From assembly GCF_964340395.1 (NCBI RefSeq), contig NC_135565.1:16315709-16379708 (forward strand): DNA of 64,000 nt, read 5' to 3'. Positions 32,701 through 46,037 of this stretch are shown one piece after another. Position 1 is the stretch's first letter. Each line of letters starts with the position of its first letter. The DNA comes from Glandiceps talaboti. Its lineage: Eukaryota; Hemichordata; Enteropneusta; Spengelidae. The notes beneath the pieces were generated by a model that worked only from the letters and a program-made list of their open reading frames with translations, was not told where the DNA came from and searched no databases. The translations under genes and the position numbers were made by a program.

Positions 32701-34602
32701 TAAATTTGGAGCGCCGTCTTTCGTATTTATGGTAAGACCTAAGAAATCGGAGACATGTTTTTCCGGTAGATATGCGTTTCCAATCTAACTTTGTGTCCGA
32801 CAGAATCTGCCAAGTATTATATTCGTGAGCTCTTGCTGTAAGCAGCCATTGCCTTGTTTTGATGATATTAAATTGTAATAACCAAGCTTCTTGAACATAA
32901 GAGGTAAGCTGGATCTTTCATCTGATTATACTAAAAGGTCTTGGATGAAACTCTGAAGAGTGTAATACACAGTAAGAACGACTAATACAGAGTGAAGAAC
33001 TTTCTCTGTCACCCCATCGACTGATATTTACTAAGACTTAATCTCAGATTGAGGGGAGTTAAACCTAAAGTTAAGACCATCTAATGAATTCCCATGTTGC
33101 CAGCTTGATTTGGACTCCATCTTCAATTTGATACAGTTTCGTAAAATCGTCGAGAAAAAGAGAAGCACGGACAATACGATCGTAAGAAAATGTATGAAAA
33201 CTCAGTACTATATGTAATCTGCCAAATGGAATGATGGCATTGTGAAGCTACGGAGTCATAGTTATTACTTCTTCATACAAATGGATCTAGGGGAATATTC
33301 CCGCTTTGTGTCTATTGTAATCCTAGAAGCCTGACTAGAGGGAACATTTCTATAGAAAACTGCATGTCTGTTAAACAGCGACTTTACACTCACCAACTCG
33401 TAATTACAAAATGACACTTCTTGTAGGGCGGGAACACCAACGGATTTTTTTTCAAACTGAACCGAAAGAGAATAATACAGTTATGTGAAAAACTAGCTTT
33501 AAAATTCCATATTAGTGTCACGTGGTGTGAGTATAACAAGTGCTGCAGAGGTCAGATTTTTGTAAATATAGTTTCACAGACCCCCTCTCTTACCGAAGAC
33601 CGTTGATAAAATGATATATATAAGTTCAAAATACAAAACCAATCATGAAAATGTACTAGTTTGACAATGATAACATCATGAAGAAATTATTAATGACATT
33701 CTCGTACAGTATGGCTTATTTTGCTCCGAAAATATTCAAAAAAGCGTTTACAATTTTCCTGTCTAATTACCTATGAATAATAAACGAACTGGTGAAAGCG
33801 AATTGAAGTTAATATGACATCTAAATATATGCAAAATTTATCCTATACGATCAGGCCTATTCGATATCATGTGAAATATATAATCGGATAAAATTTTTCC
33901 TAAACGTGAATTAATTTTCAAAATATACTACATAGCAATTTACTCTTATTGTATATGCTACTATATATAGATGGAAAGACAAATTAATTATTTAAAAAGT
34001 ATACATATTAGCCATTCAATGGCTATCATCTCCATTAACCGTACTAATAATTCATATTATTGTCGCATTGACTTTGCGGAGTACATCTTCTGTCGGATTC
34101 TCGTCTTATAAGTTGTCGGTTATGGTTTGGGAATATTAATGACGTTTGAGCCTCAGCGAGATATTAATATACTGATACAAATGATTGTGTTACCCTGTAG
34201 TGGTGGGATAATTGTGATGTTGCCCAGGCACAGATGCTACGATTGAAACCATTTGCTTAAAAATGTCGTCTGGTTAAATAAATCTGCTATATTTTGTCGT
34301 CTGCTGACAAAAACTTACCAAAATGGCTTACATTTTGTTTGTGTGAGCGACTATTATCTTAGAAGATTGTCGCCATGTCAAATACATTGTAACAATGTAA
34401 CAATTCTGCTTCAATTTTTGTCGTATCAGACAATAAGTTATAACAGTGTAAAGAAATGGCGCCATATTGCATAACAAGACAAATTGATGCCCCATCTGTA
34501 GGTGAAGATCAATGGTGGCCAAAACATAAAACAACCTTATCTTGGAGGATATATCGGAAAAGTCTAAGTACATCAAGTGGAACCATGACAGTTTCGAGAG
34601 GC

Positions 34603-34619
34603 GGGGGGGGGGGGGGGGG
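34603..34619. repeat. Poly(G) run
   Basis: Seventeen consecutive G, preceded by GAGAGGC. Confidence 0.95.
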
Positions 34620-35668
34620 TCCAGGGTCTTTACTTTTGCACATACGTGATATTTTAATATAGCGTTTTGTGAACATTACAACACAACATTAATGTATTCA
34701 TCAATGTTCTTGTCCTTCCTTTTTACGTAAATATTTACAAAATAATTTGCTTTCGTATATGTGGCGAAGTACTGTAGCCGTCGATGAGTATCTAGTATTT
34801 CCCGACTCTTGTATTATCTGGCGTGTATGTCCATATCCCATTCATGAGCTATTGGGTAGATTATTGCCCATGAGTACTGCAACTATAGCCTACAAGACCC
34901 ATGTTTACGGTTCACGAGAGTTATGACTACTGCCCGCGGGAGTTGTAACTACTTCTCTTGCACCGTGCAATTTCAGCTCGATGTTGTGAACAACGCATCA
35001 CTGAAGATACAATTCAACATTTAATATCGGAATTTTATACTAATTGCTCTCTTCGTCAAAGAACATGCTAACATGGAGTCTACCTATATAATTATTTTAA
35101 AACGGTCGAAATTCTGTCCAGCATTATTCATTTTGCTTAAAAAATTGATTTTTTTTTTGCATGAATCGAGTACTATCAAAATGTAGGGCACAAGCTTCAA
35201 CACAAATGCGTGTAACCAACGGCAACGATAACATCAGTTTATACATTCCAGTAATCTTTTATCAAGTTTACATACTACTGATTTATTAATAACTTGCCGT
35301 GAAAATATCAAATATTACAATAACATTTTAATGCATTCCTTTTATCTGAACACGTGTATATGCTAACGTTATAAACTCGAAAGCCGCTGGTGACAATCAG
35401 ATATTTTTGCCGCATGACTGTTGTCGTGCACAAAAAAGACTTAAACACAGTAGATCTATTAAGTATTTGCTCGGGGCATTTCTAAAGACTTTTAAGTGCA
35501 CCGAGGGAGTGGATTTATTTTTGATGAAACAAAAGAGTAGAAAATCACGAGTTAAATATTCTCAGGGTCTGTCTAATCCAGGTTAATCCATAATGTCTCC
35601 ACAAAGTCAACTGTTTTGGTCTATGATCCCAACTATTACACTTCTTTGGATTAATCTTTAGGTTCTGT

Positions 35669-35806
35669 TTTACAACAGACGTTAATCCCACCCTTGTAGT
35701 GACTATGTATTAATGATCTAACCCATATCACTTGCTTGGCTCAAGCTTCAGAGATTGTCTTGTGAGAGGTTTTAATCCTACTCTTGCAATGATTATGTTA
35801 CATTAA
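35669..35806. repeat. Short diverged direct duplication, about 90 bp period
   Basis: GACGTTAATCCCACCCTTGT then AGTGACTATGTATTAATGA recurs as GGTTTTAATCCTACTCTTGC then AATGATTATGTTACATTAA. Confidence 0.6.
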
Positions 35807-36188
35807 CTAGCATCTGTGTATCTAGAACGAATTTTCTTTCATACTTTTTGTTCTTATTCTCGCCATATCTATGTCATTAGTACTTCTTGACGCATGTAGG
35901 ATTGCCTAAACCATATCAACCTCCAATAAATTTGCTATTTACAGTTTACTGGAAAACAGGTAAATGGTCCGTATTTTTAACTGAGGCAAAATAACTAAAA
36001 AGAGTGAAAATGTACAGCTATTGGCTTGGCAACGCAAAGATAAAATTCTCCCGCGATGAAAAAAATGAAAATCGTCCATTGTAGAGCATTTATACAGAAA
36101 GTCCAAATGGTATCTTTTAATTTGGCATTACAATGAAAATAAATCAACCGCTACAGAATAGAGAATGGAGTTTAGACGACAATAAGAT

Positions 36189-36336
36189 GTTATTCCCCAA
36201 TATTTTTCTTCGTTCAGCCAAGGAAAATACGAGTGACCTAAGGGGTCTGTGTCATCACGAGTCGATAGACGAGTAGTGACAACTCTTAGGTCACGAGTAT
36301 TTTCCGGCTGAATGAAGAAAAATATTGGAGAATAAC
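36189..36336. mobile_element. Palindromic hairpin element, about 148 bp
   Basis: Long near-perfect inverted repeat. The left arm has TTATTCCCCAATATTTTTCT, AAAATACGAGTGACCTAAG; the right arm has CTTAGGTCACGAGTATTTTC, GAAGAAAAATATTGGAGAAT then AA. The loop holds two CGAGTC/CGAGTA words. A diverged relative lies in VGLUT intron 5 (19430-19560). No coding capacity; consistent with a foldback MITE. Confidence 0.75.
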
Positions 36337-36712
36337 GTAATTATACCAGCTCCAGTAATATCAAAGTAAAATTAGGGAAGGTAATGGTAATTTTGGACAT
36401 ATTTCGAACACAGCAGAACCAGTGACGTAGACACGCATTGTCGTGATGTAGACGAGCGTTGTCATGAAGTAGAACGACCAGAGTATATATTCCATATTTT
36501 TTTAAATTCTAAATGGCTCGTACCTGGTATAATCGTGGTTGATATGAAATTATTTCTGACTTCTGACAGTGGAAATAATCACAACACATATAACACAATG
36601 AGGCGCCATTCTGAGTTTGATGGCTGATTTTAAGCTCAACACACCATGGGAATGTTTCGACAGGATAGGCTCTTATCAGCCATGTTTTATTTGAGTTGTT
36701 ACGTCTGGTTTG

Positions 36713-37250
36713 TTTTGCAGCTCGGTTGATTTTCATTGTAAATCGCCTTCACTTGTACATTGGAACAAACAAACAAACAAACAAACAAACAAACAAACAA
36801 ACAATCAATCAATCACACACAAACAAACATATTACACTTAAATTGGAAATATTGCGTCATTCAGATAAGCATTTTATCTAAGCAAATTGCAAAAAGTCTG
36901 TTTTGTTTACATGTTTTGTAATCATTGTAAATTTATGATTATTTGAGATGTAGGCTAGGATTGTAGGTATATGCTTATTTTTTATATCTATTTTCTAACT
37001 CTTTGATATAAATATCATTTTACAGCCGTGGAAATATTGAGTGCACATATTACAAAGAATGTCGAATATCTCTACATACCATACCACAGTCTATATTACG
37101 CCCATTCCTTTTTTTTGCAGCTGAACCTGTTTCCGTTGTAAATCACCTTCACTCGTACATAGGTTATGACTTTTGATTTTTGTATATTCTCTGTCTATAG
37201 AGATTAAAGCCGTGGGAATATTGAGCGCAAAGTATTACAAAGGAAGGTCT
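36713..37250. repeat. Diverged local duplication with an (AAAC)n expansion in the first unit
   Basis: Unit 1 (36713-37065) and unit 2 (37117-37250) share TTTGCAGCT, GTAAATCRCCTTCACTYGTAC and, further on, AGCCGTGG-AATATTGAG followed by TATTACAAAG. Unit 1 is longer because it contains the AAAC microsatellite and extra spacer. Confidence 0.7.
36764..36829. repeat. (AAAC)n microsatellite
   Basis: About ten AAAC units, then three AATC units and CACACAAAC. Confidence 0.95.
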
Positions 37251-37829
37251 AATCGTTACGTGCTGTATCAGCACTGTCTGTCTGTAAGAACAAAATGAGG
37301 TCAAAGTCCAATGACCATCATCCATTGAAATTAATTATTCATAACGTCACATCATTGAACTACCGACATGTTTTCACTTTGAGATTTTGTGTAAGTCATG
37401 TACTATTATTGTATTAACTGTCATCTATGCTCCACTCATACTGGCGTCCAGGATAATTTTAATAACAAAAACATTCATCGGAAGCGATTGTTTCCATTTT
37501 CTATGTATACACTTTCACCTGCCATTTCCCGCCAAAAAATCAGACTTTCTTTTCATATATTTGATTGGCGTTCCTCATCTTATTGTGAGACATTTCCGTC
37601 AATATTTTCATGAATAAAAAAATCATCTGTTAATGACATATTTGTTGTAGGAAGAGAATCAATAAAATGAAGCATAAAATGGAAAAGTGGCGGGTAGAAC
37701 GTATGGATAGTGTCGGCAGCGTGTCGGGCTTTCCCTCTATGCATTAGTTAGATGTCTAAAGTTTACTACTGTTCTACAAACGATGTGTGTGTTAAGCTAT
37801 AGATAACACTTTTACATGTTTTAAGAATC

Positions 37830-38080
37830 AACGATGTAATTATTTCACTCTAAAATATGACGTCATTTTGTTATTCACGCCTTCTGTGTATTACGATAGT
37901 TGAAAGTTTATACCAGAAACTTGCTATGATTAAACAACAAACATACTGTAAATATTGTTAAAACTGTTTAAATGAAATGCATAAATATATCAATGACTCA
38001 ATTATTTCGCGCTAAAATATTACGTCATGTTTCTGACGACAGTTGAGACATCATGCCAGAAGATTTCAATGATTAAACGT
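37830..38080. repeat. Diverged direct duplication, about 160 bp period
   Basis: AATTATTTCACTCTAAAATA then TGACGTCAT ... CTTGCTATGATTAAAC is echoed by AATTATTTCGCGCTAAAATA then TTACGTCAT ... TTTCAATGATTAAAC. Each unit includes a TACGTCA/TGACGTCA word. Confidence 0.65.
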
Positions 38081-38085
38081 GATTC

Positions 38086-41000
38086 AGTCTGACTAGGATG
38101 AGGCAATTAACTTCTTATATAAATCTAAACTTATCAGAAACAATCTTAAAGTTCTAGACTACACTTTGAATATGGATGGACTCTTTAAGGTCAAACTGGC
38201 AGTAAAATGATTTTCTTCAAATTATGTGCATTGAAATTAAAGAGCAATGTTTACGCCTGTGCTCGTAAAGTGTCGGCTGAATCATGTCCAAGTCATATCT
38301 TCGAAGCGATCGTACAGTCGATTTGATACTGCGGTAGGTTGTGTCAGGAGAGATAACAAGTATATGCAGAGATAGTGTAACATATTTAAAATTTAGTCGG
38401 ACAGTCGGACATTCTTCTTAATTAGTGTTATCAAGAGCAAACTGCTGTAATCATTATTTATCCAAAGTAGCATGTAGTGTATCATCTATTTAACGTATTT
38501 ACCGCTAGCTACAAACTGATATCGATACATTCGTCAACTTCTAGTACAATGGTTCCCCTGACGAATCAAACCCAGCTGTCGTCAAAAATACACAATCGAC
38601 ATTGTTGTACACCGTTAATCAATGATGGATGACGTTCTCCCTCGGTTTCTTGTTTAAAATTACACTGTGAAATTTTTGATGCGTCTGTCTTTTCCCCCTT
38701 GAATTTTGTAATTGGGTTGTATCAACAAGTCACGTCTTACTTTCATTTCATAACAGATATTGATCATATGACACTGCCAAGAGAGTTGCAAGTTTCCGAC
38801 GAAAAACTTTCCATCATAATCTTTTTAGATTAAATATCGGCCTTTAAAATCCTTTGATACACTGAACAACCTGCAGTCGAATTCCCAGTCAAATATTTCA
38901 CAAATTCCTTGGTGTCTTTTTGTGATATTTCTCCGTCATAAATCTGACCGACTTCTTTGTCGACTTAAAGCTGATAAGAGTATTCTATTTGTTCATTTCT
39001 CTGTTGAATGGCTAAAAACTGACCATCTTCTGTAGACAGTAAAATACAACAACTCCACATGTATATCTTTATCGTTAGTATTTCTATTTAAGCAAGATAT
39101 TTCGGAATATGAATAATAATTATTCTTTCTGAAAAACATATCTTCAAATATAGTATTATTATACAAAATTAGCCCGAAAATAGCAGAAAGTGTCAATTTA
39201 GTTGGGTGCTTTGGCGGCAAAACATTCTAGTGGCGGGAAAGGGAAAGTACATATCGTAAAATTACAGTACAATACTCTCATCTAACTGCATTGAAATCCC
39301 TAATTTCCTGACTATCAGACAGCGATGTATTATTTAACCCAAATGACCGTATAGGTCAAACCTTGCGTTTTCAGATACTTCGGGTTTTTTCATTATCTAT
39401 GCTTTCCACATCTATCACCTCGGAGTTCACGAGCATCTCTTTTACACTCCAATTATCACTAATACGATCATTTTACTAGTACTGTCATCATCCACCAACC
39501 TAATGTGCACAAGCTGATCGGTATCTTGCCCTAACTTCCCTTCGCCTGGAATGAACTTCCATCCAAGTGAGAGAAACTTCAGTACGAGCTATTTGACGGT
39601 GAATACATTGCGAACAAAGAAAGCAGCGATGTCACATATACCGTTGATTTGTATAGTTGCTATTGTTATTGTACTTGTTGCTATGTATGCTGTTGCTAAC
39701 GAAACTAAATTCGAGAAAGGTGTTCTTTCTTCCTTCGCTGCGTTGGAATAACAATCACAATTTTATGAGTTGAATTTGTTAATACTCTATTCAAGAAATG
39801 CAAAGTATAGGTTGTTCTTTCAGGATTGAAAATGGTAGTTAATACTGTATTTTCTAAATTGTCCATCAAAATATCCTAGTAAACTATTCAAGAAAATCAT
39901 TTGAAACTGGCCATTATAGCGTCTCATCTTATACGTGACTGTCTGATGTCGACGTTTGATTGCTACTTCGTCACTGCTTATTAGATATTGACCTGTGTAA
40001 ACGTGCCCCTGGACTACCATAAAGTGCAAACGTATTTTTGTCTGACTTCCTGACTGACCTTTTACAAGAAGAGCTTGACATCTCGTGGCCTGTAATCCAT
40101 GCTGTCCTGTTTTACAGCAGTGCATGGCTTTTTGTAGCCTGGATTCCACACTTCTCTGTTCTACAAAGTAGCATAGCTATTTGAAGTTGAGGAAACTTTA
40201 AATTTACAATTTTGAAACAAGTTAGCTGCTACAATTTACTGTGGTTACATCATTGATACATCACGAGTGTGATGTATTCTCAGGAAGCCAATCAAAATCT
40301 GCGTCTCGATTCAGGGAGCGCTTTACTACACTGATCCATTGAGTCATCGATGTGAAAGTTTTGAAATGTCATCAGATGACTATGGGCTTTATAGTTGTTG
40401 ACTATTATACTTGCAGTGTAATTTCTCTAGAGTCACTTTTGTGTCCAGTACACCAAACAGAAAGAGCACTGCAATAACTTTCCGTTATCCGTGTCATGTT
40501 CTATCCATCTAACCTTTATCAAGCGTTGATTTGATATTCGAGCCGCCATCTATACATCTCACATTTACACTGAATCACACTTTTCAGTGTCCAGTCAAAC
40601 CTCAAATAACGTGACGCGCCTTCCAGTCTCGTGGAAAGAATGAACTTTGACAAGGATTCATTCGACTCGTGATGCTTGTCTTGTGGAAAATGAACTCCAG
40701 ACTCTTTACCATCCCCCTGTACGATTGACATCAATTACAACGTTAGATTCTAATGTTCACATGATTAATGTCCCGTCTAAGTCGTTCTGACATGTAGCCT
40801 ATTTATTTGTGTGTTCATGTGCATTTGTGTGTTGCAAATGATAAAGTGGAAGGAAGCACTGTAGATCCTCGACGTGCGTATCGGACTATAGTGAGCCCAA
40901 ACCGGAGACGTTTTATGCTTCAGTAATTAATTGAAATAAAAGAAAAAACACGTTGGTAATACCTTCAAAACACCCCTTGTCACTAACAGACATTTATTTC

Positions 41001-41420
41001 CACTTTTAAGAGTCAAATTTATCAATATGTATATTGTATGTGTATGCTAAGTAGATCTACATATCGTCTGACCTATATCTTAATCGCCTCAGCCGTTTCA
41101 TTTTTTTGTGAATTCTGTCTGATAGAATTTGAATAAAGTCATACATGTGTATTTTATAGGATAAATGGCATATTGCCAAAATACAACTTTAACAGATCTA
41201 GGTAACTTCAAAAGAATGACAAGGGAGAGATAATGCTTGCATAAAGTGTTTGCAAGCATTTTACACAGTCTCCATATTATCAAAATATACCCATTCTGCT
41301 CGCTGTGCGATCGAATTGTTACGTATCTTGAGCAATTTATATGGAGATATATCCTGTAGAGAATATCAAAAACATTCACCCTAGGCGGTGACCTGATCTC
41401 TCGATTAGTAATATTGCATT
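38086..41420. other. Non-coding stretch with one weak small-ORF candidate
   Basis: Nothing recognisable apart from the small open frame at 39626-39751 and a short perfect hairpin ATACATCACgagtGTGATGTAT near 40256. Confidence 0.45.
39626..39751 (+). CDS. Possible small hydrophobic peptide ORF
   Basis: A short frame starting MSHIPLICIVAIVIVLVAMY, resembling a signal peptide or single membrane segment, followed by about 20 residues to a stop. Upstream ATGs in the same frame start at 39551. There is no homologue I know, and hydrophobic short frames arise easily in T-rich DNA. Kept only as a weak candidate. Confidence 0.15.
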   Translation, partial: AMSHIPLICIVAIVIVLVAMYAVANETKFEKGVLSSFAALE

Positions 41421-41495
41421 TCGCCGCCAAAAATACTTGAACAACAGTCTTGTAATTTTGAAAGTTTGACAAAACCTCAAATTTAATTTTAGACG
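41421..41495 (+). repeat. Dispersed short repeat, copy 3
   Basis: TTTCGCCGCCAAAAATACTT followed by TTTGACAAAACCTCAAATTT and AATTTTAGACGG, with the same layout and orientation as the copies at 885, 1441 and 48.0-48.8 kb. Confidence 0.5.
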
Positions 41496-41775
41496 GTAAT
41501 CAAAGAAATCACCAATTTCTGTTAATTCGTGAGTTCTTTTTTGCCGACAGGCATCAATTTTTCATTTTTTATCTAGAATACACTCTATGTAGCTTGTTCA
41601 CCACACGAGTATATCATGAGTTACAAGTCACATCTTCCGTAGTGGAGGGATTCAACGTCTCGTGTTTGGTGGTGAATGGGTCAAGATTGCCTTTAATTAT
41701 CAGTGTAGCTTTTGTTACGATGTTTCTTGGGGAACATTAGTGAATGGTAAAACACTGCGAATCCAAATAATACTT

Positions 41776-42025
41776 ATGGGCAACTTGCAATCTGCCATAT
41801 TGAGTGATGCACTGTGGGAAACAGGATATCATTTCATTGATAAACATAACTCAATCACCGTTGTAGACAATCTGTCATATTGTTTGTTAACACAAAAAAT
41901 CAAGTCTTGGTTACTCAGTCATTTTTTGAAGGGTGCTTTTCAACCGACATCCCCCCCCCCATCTAGCTATTACCGCAGCTATAAAACAAGTTCTCTGCGT
42001 CTGAGCATGCTCACTTTTGACAACT
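41776..42025 (-). mobile_element. MITE family 2, old copy D (inverted)
   Basis: Plus-strand GGGCAACTTGCAATCTGCCA, GATGCACTGTGGGAAA at one end and CTCTGCGTCTGAGCATGCTC at the other correspond to the reverse complement of copies A and B. It contains a C run at 41950-41959 and shares CTTGGTTACTCAG with copy C. Confidence 0.65.
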
Positions 42026-45000
42026 AGAGCAGCCCGAAAAGTTTACCGAAAATGATTAGCAGCCGTACTTCGTCAGTGGTAAAGTGACAACATGAAGAAT
42101 CAATTTGAGATATTTGCATGCGTATGATACAAACTACACAGTCATTTGCTAGGAATATGTGCTTGTTCAAACTGATCAAATACTTGAATGCTTGAAATTT
42201 GACGTTAAGCTTCATTACACCTTTCTTTGAATGACGTCCTCTATATTGTTTGATATATGAATTGCACAGAATGGGACTCCTCAGGTTCTTCACACACAAA
42301 CACACAGACACACAGACACACACACACATACTTGAATACAGTTGCCAAGCTATAATAGAAATTGTGGTTCGACTTGTCCAGTTGATTGAAGTCTTTTTAA
42401 TTAGCTACGATTCTCTCATTTTTCGCTCACGTCATCCTGAACATACATATCTGTGTTGAACAAGCAGGGCAAACATAGATGAAGTACTCTGTGTTATTAA
42501 TAATCCATTAATTTGTATATGCGTGTCAAAATGAGTAACGACAATGACAAACTGAAAGCCAACAAACGAAAATGTATGTGCGTTGGATGATAAATTTTAA
42601 TGCTTTTTGATGTGTTCGACATGAAAAGTCAGTCGTTAACATCATCTGGAGGTCAGAGGTTAAAGCTAGTGATGTACCAAAGCGTTCTTCTCCACTCACG
42701 ATTAAATTTAACAAAATTTGAATTTATGGAAAAAATGTGGAAATTTTGCTCAGGATATAATCTGATAGCGATGATCATGATATTAGGTATCCAAATCCAC
42801 TTAATGTTACTCGAGATCTAAGACGGGTCGTATACTTTACATCTGACTGTGTTACAGTGTTAGTGTCAGGCTGGGGGTCTATACTAATAACGGCAATGAC
42901 CGCCGGCAAATTGACTGTCACAGCTAAACACATATTCTAGGCTTGATCTTATACGATATTTTCACTCAATAGTAAGTTGGTATTCCGGGTCTAATGTGAT
43001 AAAAATAATGCACACGTTCAAATCGCCTTTTTAGTTGTTGTAAAAACTGACCCGACTAAAAACCGTGCCGGAGATATTTTAATAATTAATTGATTTTCGG
43101 ATGATAAAGTTCAGTCCGATTTTTGAAATTTCAATAGAACAAAGGAAATTGACAAATAAGACAACCCACACACGTAAATTCATAACTCAAATTTCATTCT
43201 AAATTCTCACCCTCTGGAATCGAGCTGGCCATAGGGAAAAAGTGCTTGTTTTGTCCTTTTATTTACATAATTTAGGAAACTGAGAGGTTGTTTAATATTT
43301 TACATATATGTATGCAATGTGATGTATTATGTACGAAAATTAAAGGAAAAACGATCAAAAAACGAATCCAACCATGAAAGGCCGTAGTTAAGCCCAGTAA
43401 GGCAGCGAGATATACTGATGTATATACATCAGCACTAGCCCAGGTCATACACAGTTTCTTGCTCTGATCTGTGGACACCTACCAATGAGAGACGGTAAAA
43501 TACATTACATATATGTATATGTGTTCATACATGCAGGGTAAGGTCGGGTATTTTCAGGCGACCGTCTCTAGAAGTCAAAGGGCAAGTCACTTTGAGGATG
43601 CCTGTACGAACAGTAAACCGTCCACATTCACAGTACAGTAAGTGCAAGGAGACCGTCCTCTTCTGCTTAATGTGAACACAGTTATTGTTTAAAATACTAC
43701 CAAACACTTATTTGTAAACGGTAGTTCTCATCTTTTACAACAACAGGGGTCAAGATCACTAACATTTTATGACACACTTAGTGGATGACAATTTAAAAAG
43801 AAAACCTTCACGATTCACTGAGTGGTTGTCAATATTTAAAAGATGACCTTTCATGAGGCAATGAATGGATGCCAATTTCCTCTAGTCATAATTTCATCTC
43901 TATTGTTTATGGCCATCACCCGGTATTCCAATCAATATTAGTAGTTTTCAATTGTCACTTTGTGCTCATCTGTACCTCGTCAAATGATAATATAGAACCA
44001 GGGGAAAGACCTCTTAATTAACAAAGTAAATGTGAATACGGCAAGGGAGTATTGTCCTTATGATAAAAAGTGTTGTTAATTTCATATTAATTAGGAACAG
44101 GGTAGTAGTAATGCCCTGTGTAGTTAGATATATACAATCAATGTAATGAGATACATGAATGGGAGTTAGTGAACCGTTTTAATCACTTACGACTGTATAT
44201 TATCGAGGATAAAGTATTGAATGGGGAGTTTTCTTCGATTACTGAATTCATGTTTAGTTCTCAGAAGACATACTCACAGTAGACTCGATATTTCTATTTT
44301 TAAAGATGTAAAATGTGTAGATGAAACAATCCCCAAAACAGTAAAATTAATTGATTGGATAACAATTCTTTAACAAGGTGGAAGTAAAAAAAAACATGGG
44401 CATGCTACTCGACGGTTACTTTAGAGAGAACGTACGCGTGTACCGTGAAAAGTACAATAATTTTGGTATATTCAATTTGTTTATGTAACGATTTTTGTTT
44501 ACACCCACCATATCCATAATTGGCATGACGTTTTGCGTTACCCTCCTTCCCGTTATTTTAAATGTTGCGTCGAGGACCACAAATTGTTTCCTTTCTTGTG
44601 TTTCCTCGGCAGTACTTCTATACGTATGTAGTTTACAATATTTTACAGTCAAATAAAAGAAAACCTAATATCATGATAAGTCGTATGACGACACCATTCA
44701 ACAACCCATCCCTACGGCGTCACCGTCTACGAATAGTTAAATCCGCCAGGTACGGCATTCAGTTGTATTAACTTCCCCTCCTCTTACCCCTCTCCATACA
44801 TAGTTACTAAGGTGTACTTTCAAAAACAGCAATCAATTATTCTATCTTCGGAGATATTACGCGAGTATAAAAAGAATTTCTCCTTTCCTCTCTCTATTAT
44901 ACACTTTAGGATCGACGTTAGTATTTCATATTGTTTATACTTTACAAATCATTAATTCGGTTCATTACTTTCAAAATTATTAATATCATATTTCAAATTC

Positions 45001-45429
45001 CATTTACTCTCATTCTTCCTAAGGCGAGATTATACCATTTGTCTACTAAACGGTTACATTTAAAGTCGTTTCTGCATGTCAAAGGTCAGATTGTCCCTAG
45101 GTATAGGATATATATTCTGTCCAATCTACTCAATAACGCTGTAAGTAGTGAGGTACTGCGTGTAAATCAAATCATATCATGAGAAATGAGTAGTTAGAGA
45201 ATATCGGATTTCGATAAGTACCGCTAGCGGGAAAATCCTAGAACACGAATATTTTCAAGACAACTACTAATACATATTTATGTATGTGTGTGTCTCGGAG
45301 TCTTTTTCTTGCAAAGTTAGAAGACAATTTACAATTTATCTTATGGGGACAGAGTCTCGCATCCAGCGACTCTCTCAAGGACAACGCGAGGGAATTACGT
45401 ATAGAGGCATACAGGCATGCAGGCAGGCA
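42026..45429. other. Stretch without recognised genes
   Basis: Holds a short CACA/CAGA microsatellite at 42293-42330 and otherwise unremarkable AT-rich sequence. Two minus-strand open frames (about 43272-43478 and 44416-44652) look somewhat less random than average, but I recognise neither. Confidence 0.45.
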
Positions 45430-45596
45430 TATATACATACATACATACATACATACATACATACATACATACATACATACATACATACATACATGCAGAC
45501 AGACAAACAGATATACATACATACATACATACATACATACATACATACATACATACATACATACATACATACATACATACAGACAGACAGACAGAA

Positions 45597-45648
<52 letters not shown>

Positions 45649-45983
45649 TGACAGACTGACAGACAGACAGGCAAGGCAGACAAACAAACAGACAGACAGA
45701 CTCAGGATGGAAGGCAGACATACATACATACATACATACATACATACATACATACATACATACATACATACATACATGCATGCATGCATGCATGCATGCA
45801 TACATACATACATACATACATACATGCATACATACATGTATACATACATACCTACATACATACATACATACATACATACATACATACATACATACATACA
45901 TACATACATACATACATACATACATGTACACATACATACATACATACAACAGATCAGACAGACAGACAGACAGGCAGGCAGGC

Positions 45984-46020
<37 letters not shown>

Positions 46021-46037
46021 GGCAGACAGACAGACAG
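45430..46037. repeat. Large compound tetranucleotide array (CATA)n/(CAGA)n/(CATG)n
   Basis: About 600 bp. CATA blocks at 45430-45492, 45515-45580 and 45718-45945 alternate with CAGA blocks at 45581-45710 and 45955-46037 and a CATG block at 45776-45800. Long stop-free frames on both strands (periodic YIHT/MYVC or QTDR/SVCL peptides) are produced by the repeat alone. Confidence 0.97.

Larger units (their letters stand above)
29761..36188. other. Long stretch without genes
   Basis: No exon recognised on either strand. I noticed only an eroded right end of MITE family 1 near 30755-30830 (TTTATTTCCTGCGAGG then TTTCCTCTTTAA), a G run at 34603-34619 and a short duplication at 35669-35806. Confidence 0.5.

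Noticed and set aside
41662-42027. 121-codon plus-strand frame
   Set aside because: Most of it overlaps MITE family 2 copy D and a C run; there is no recognisable protein.
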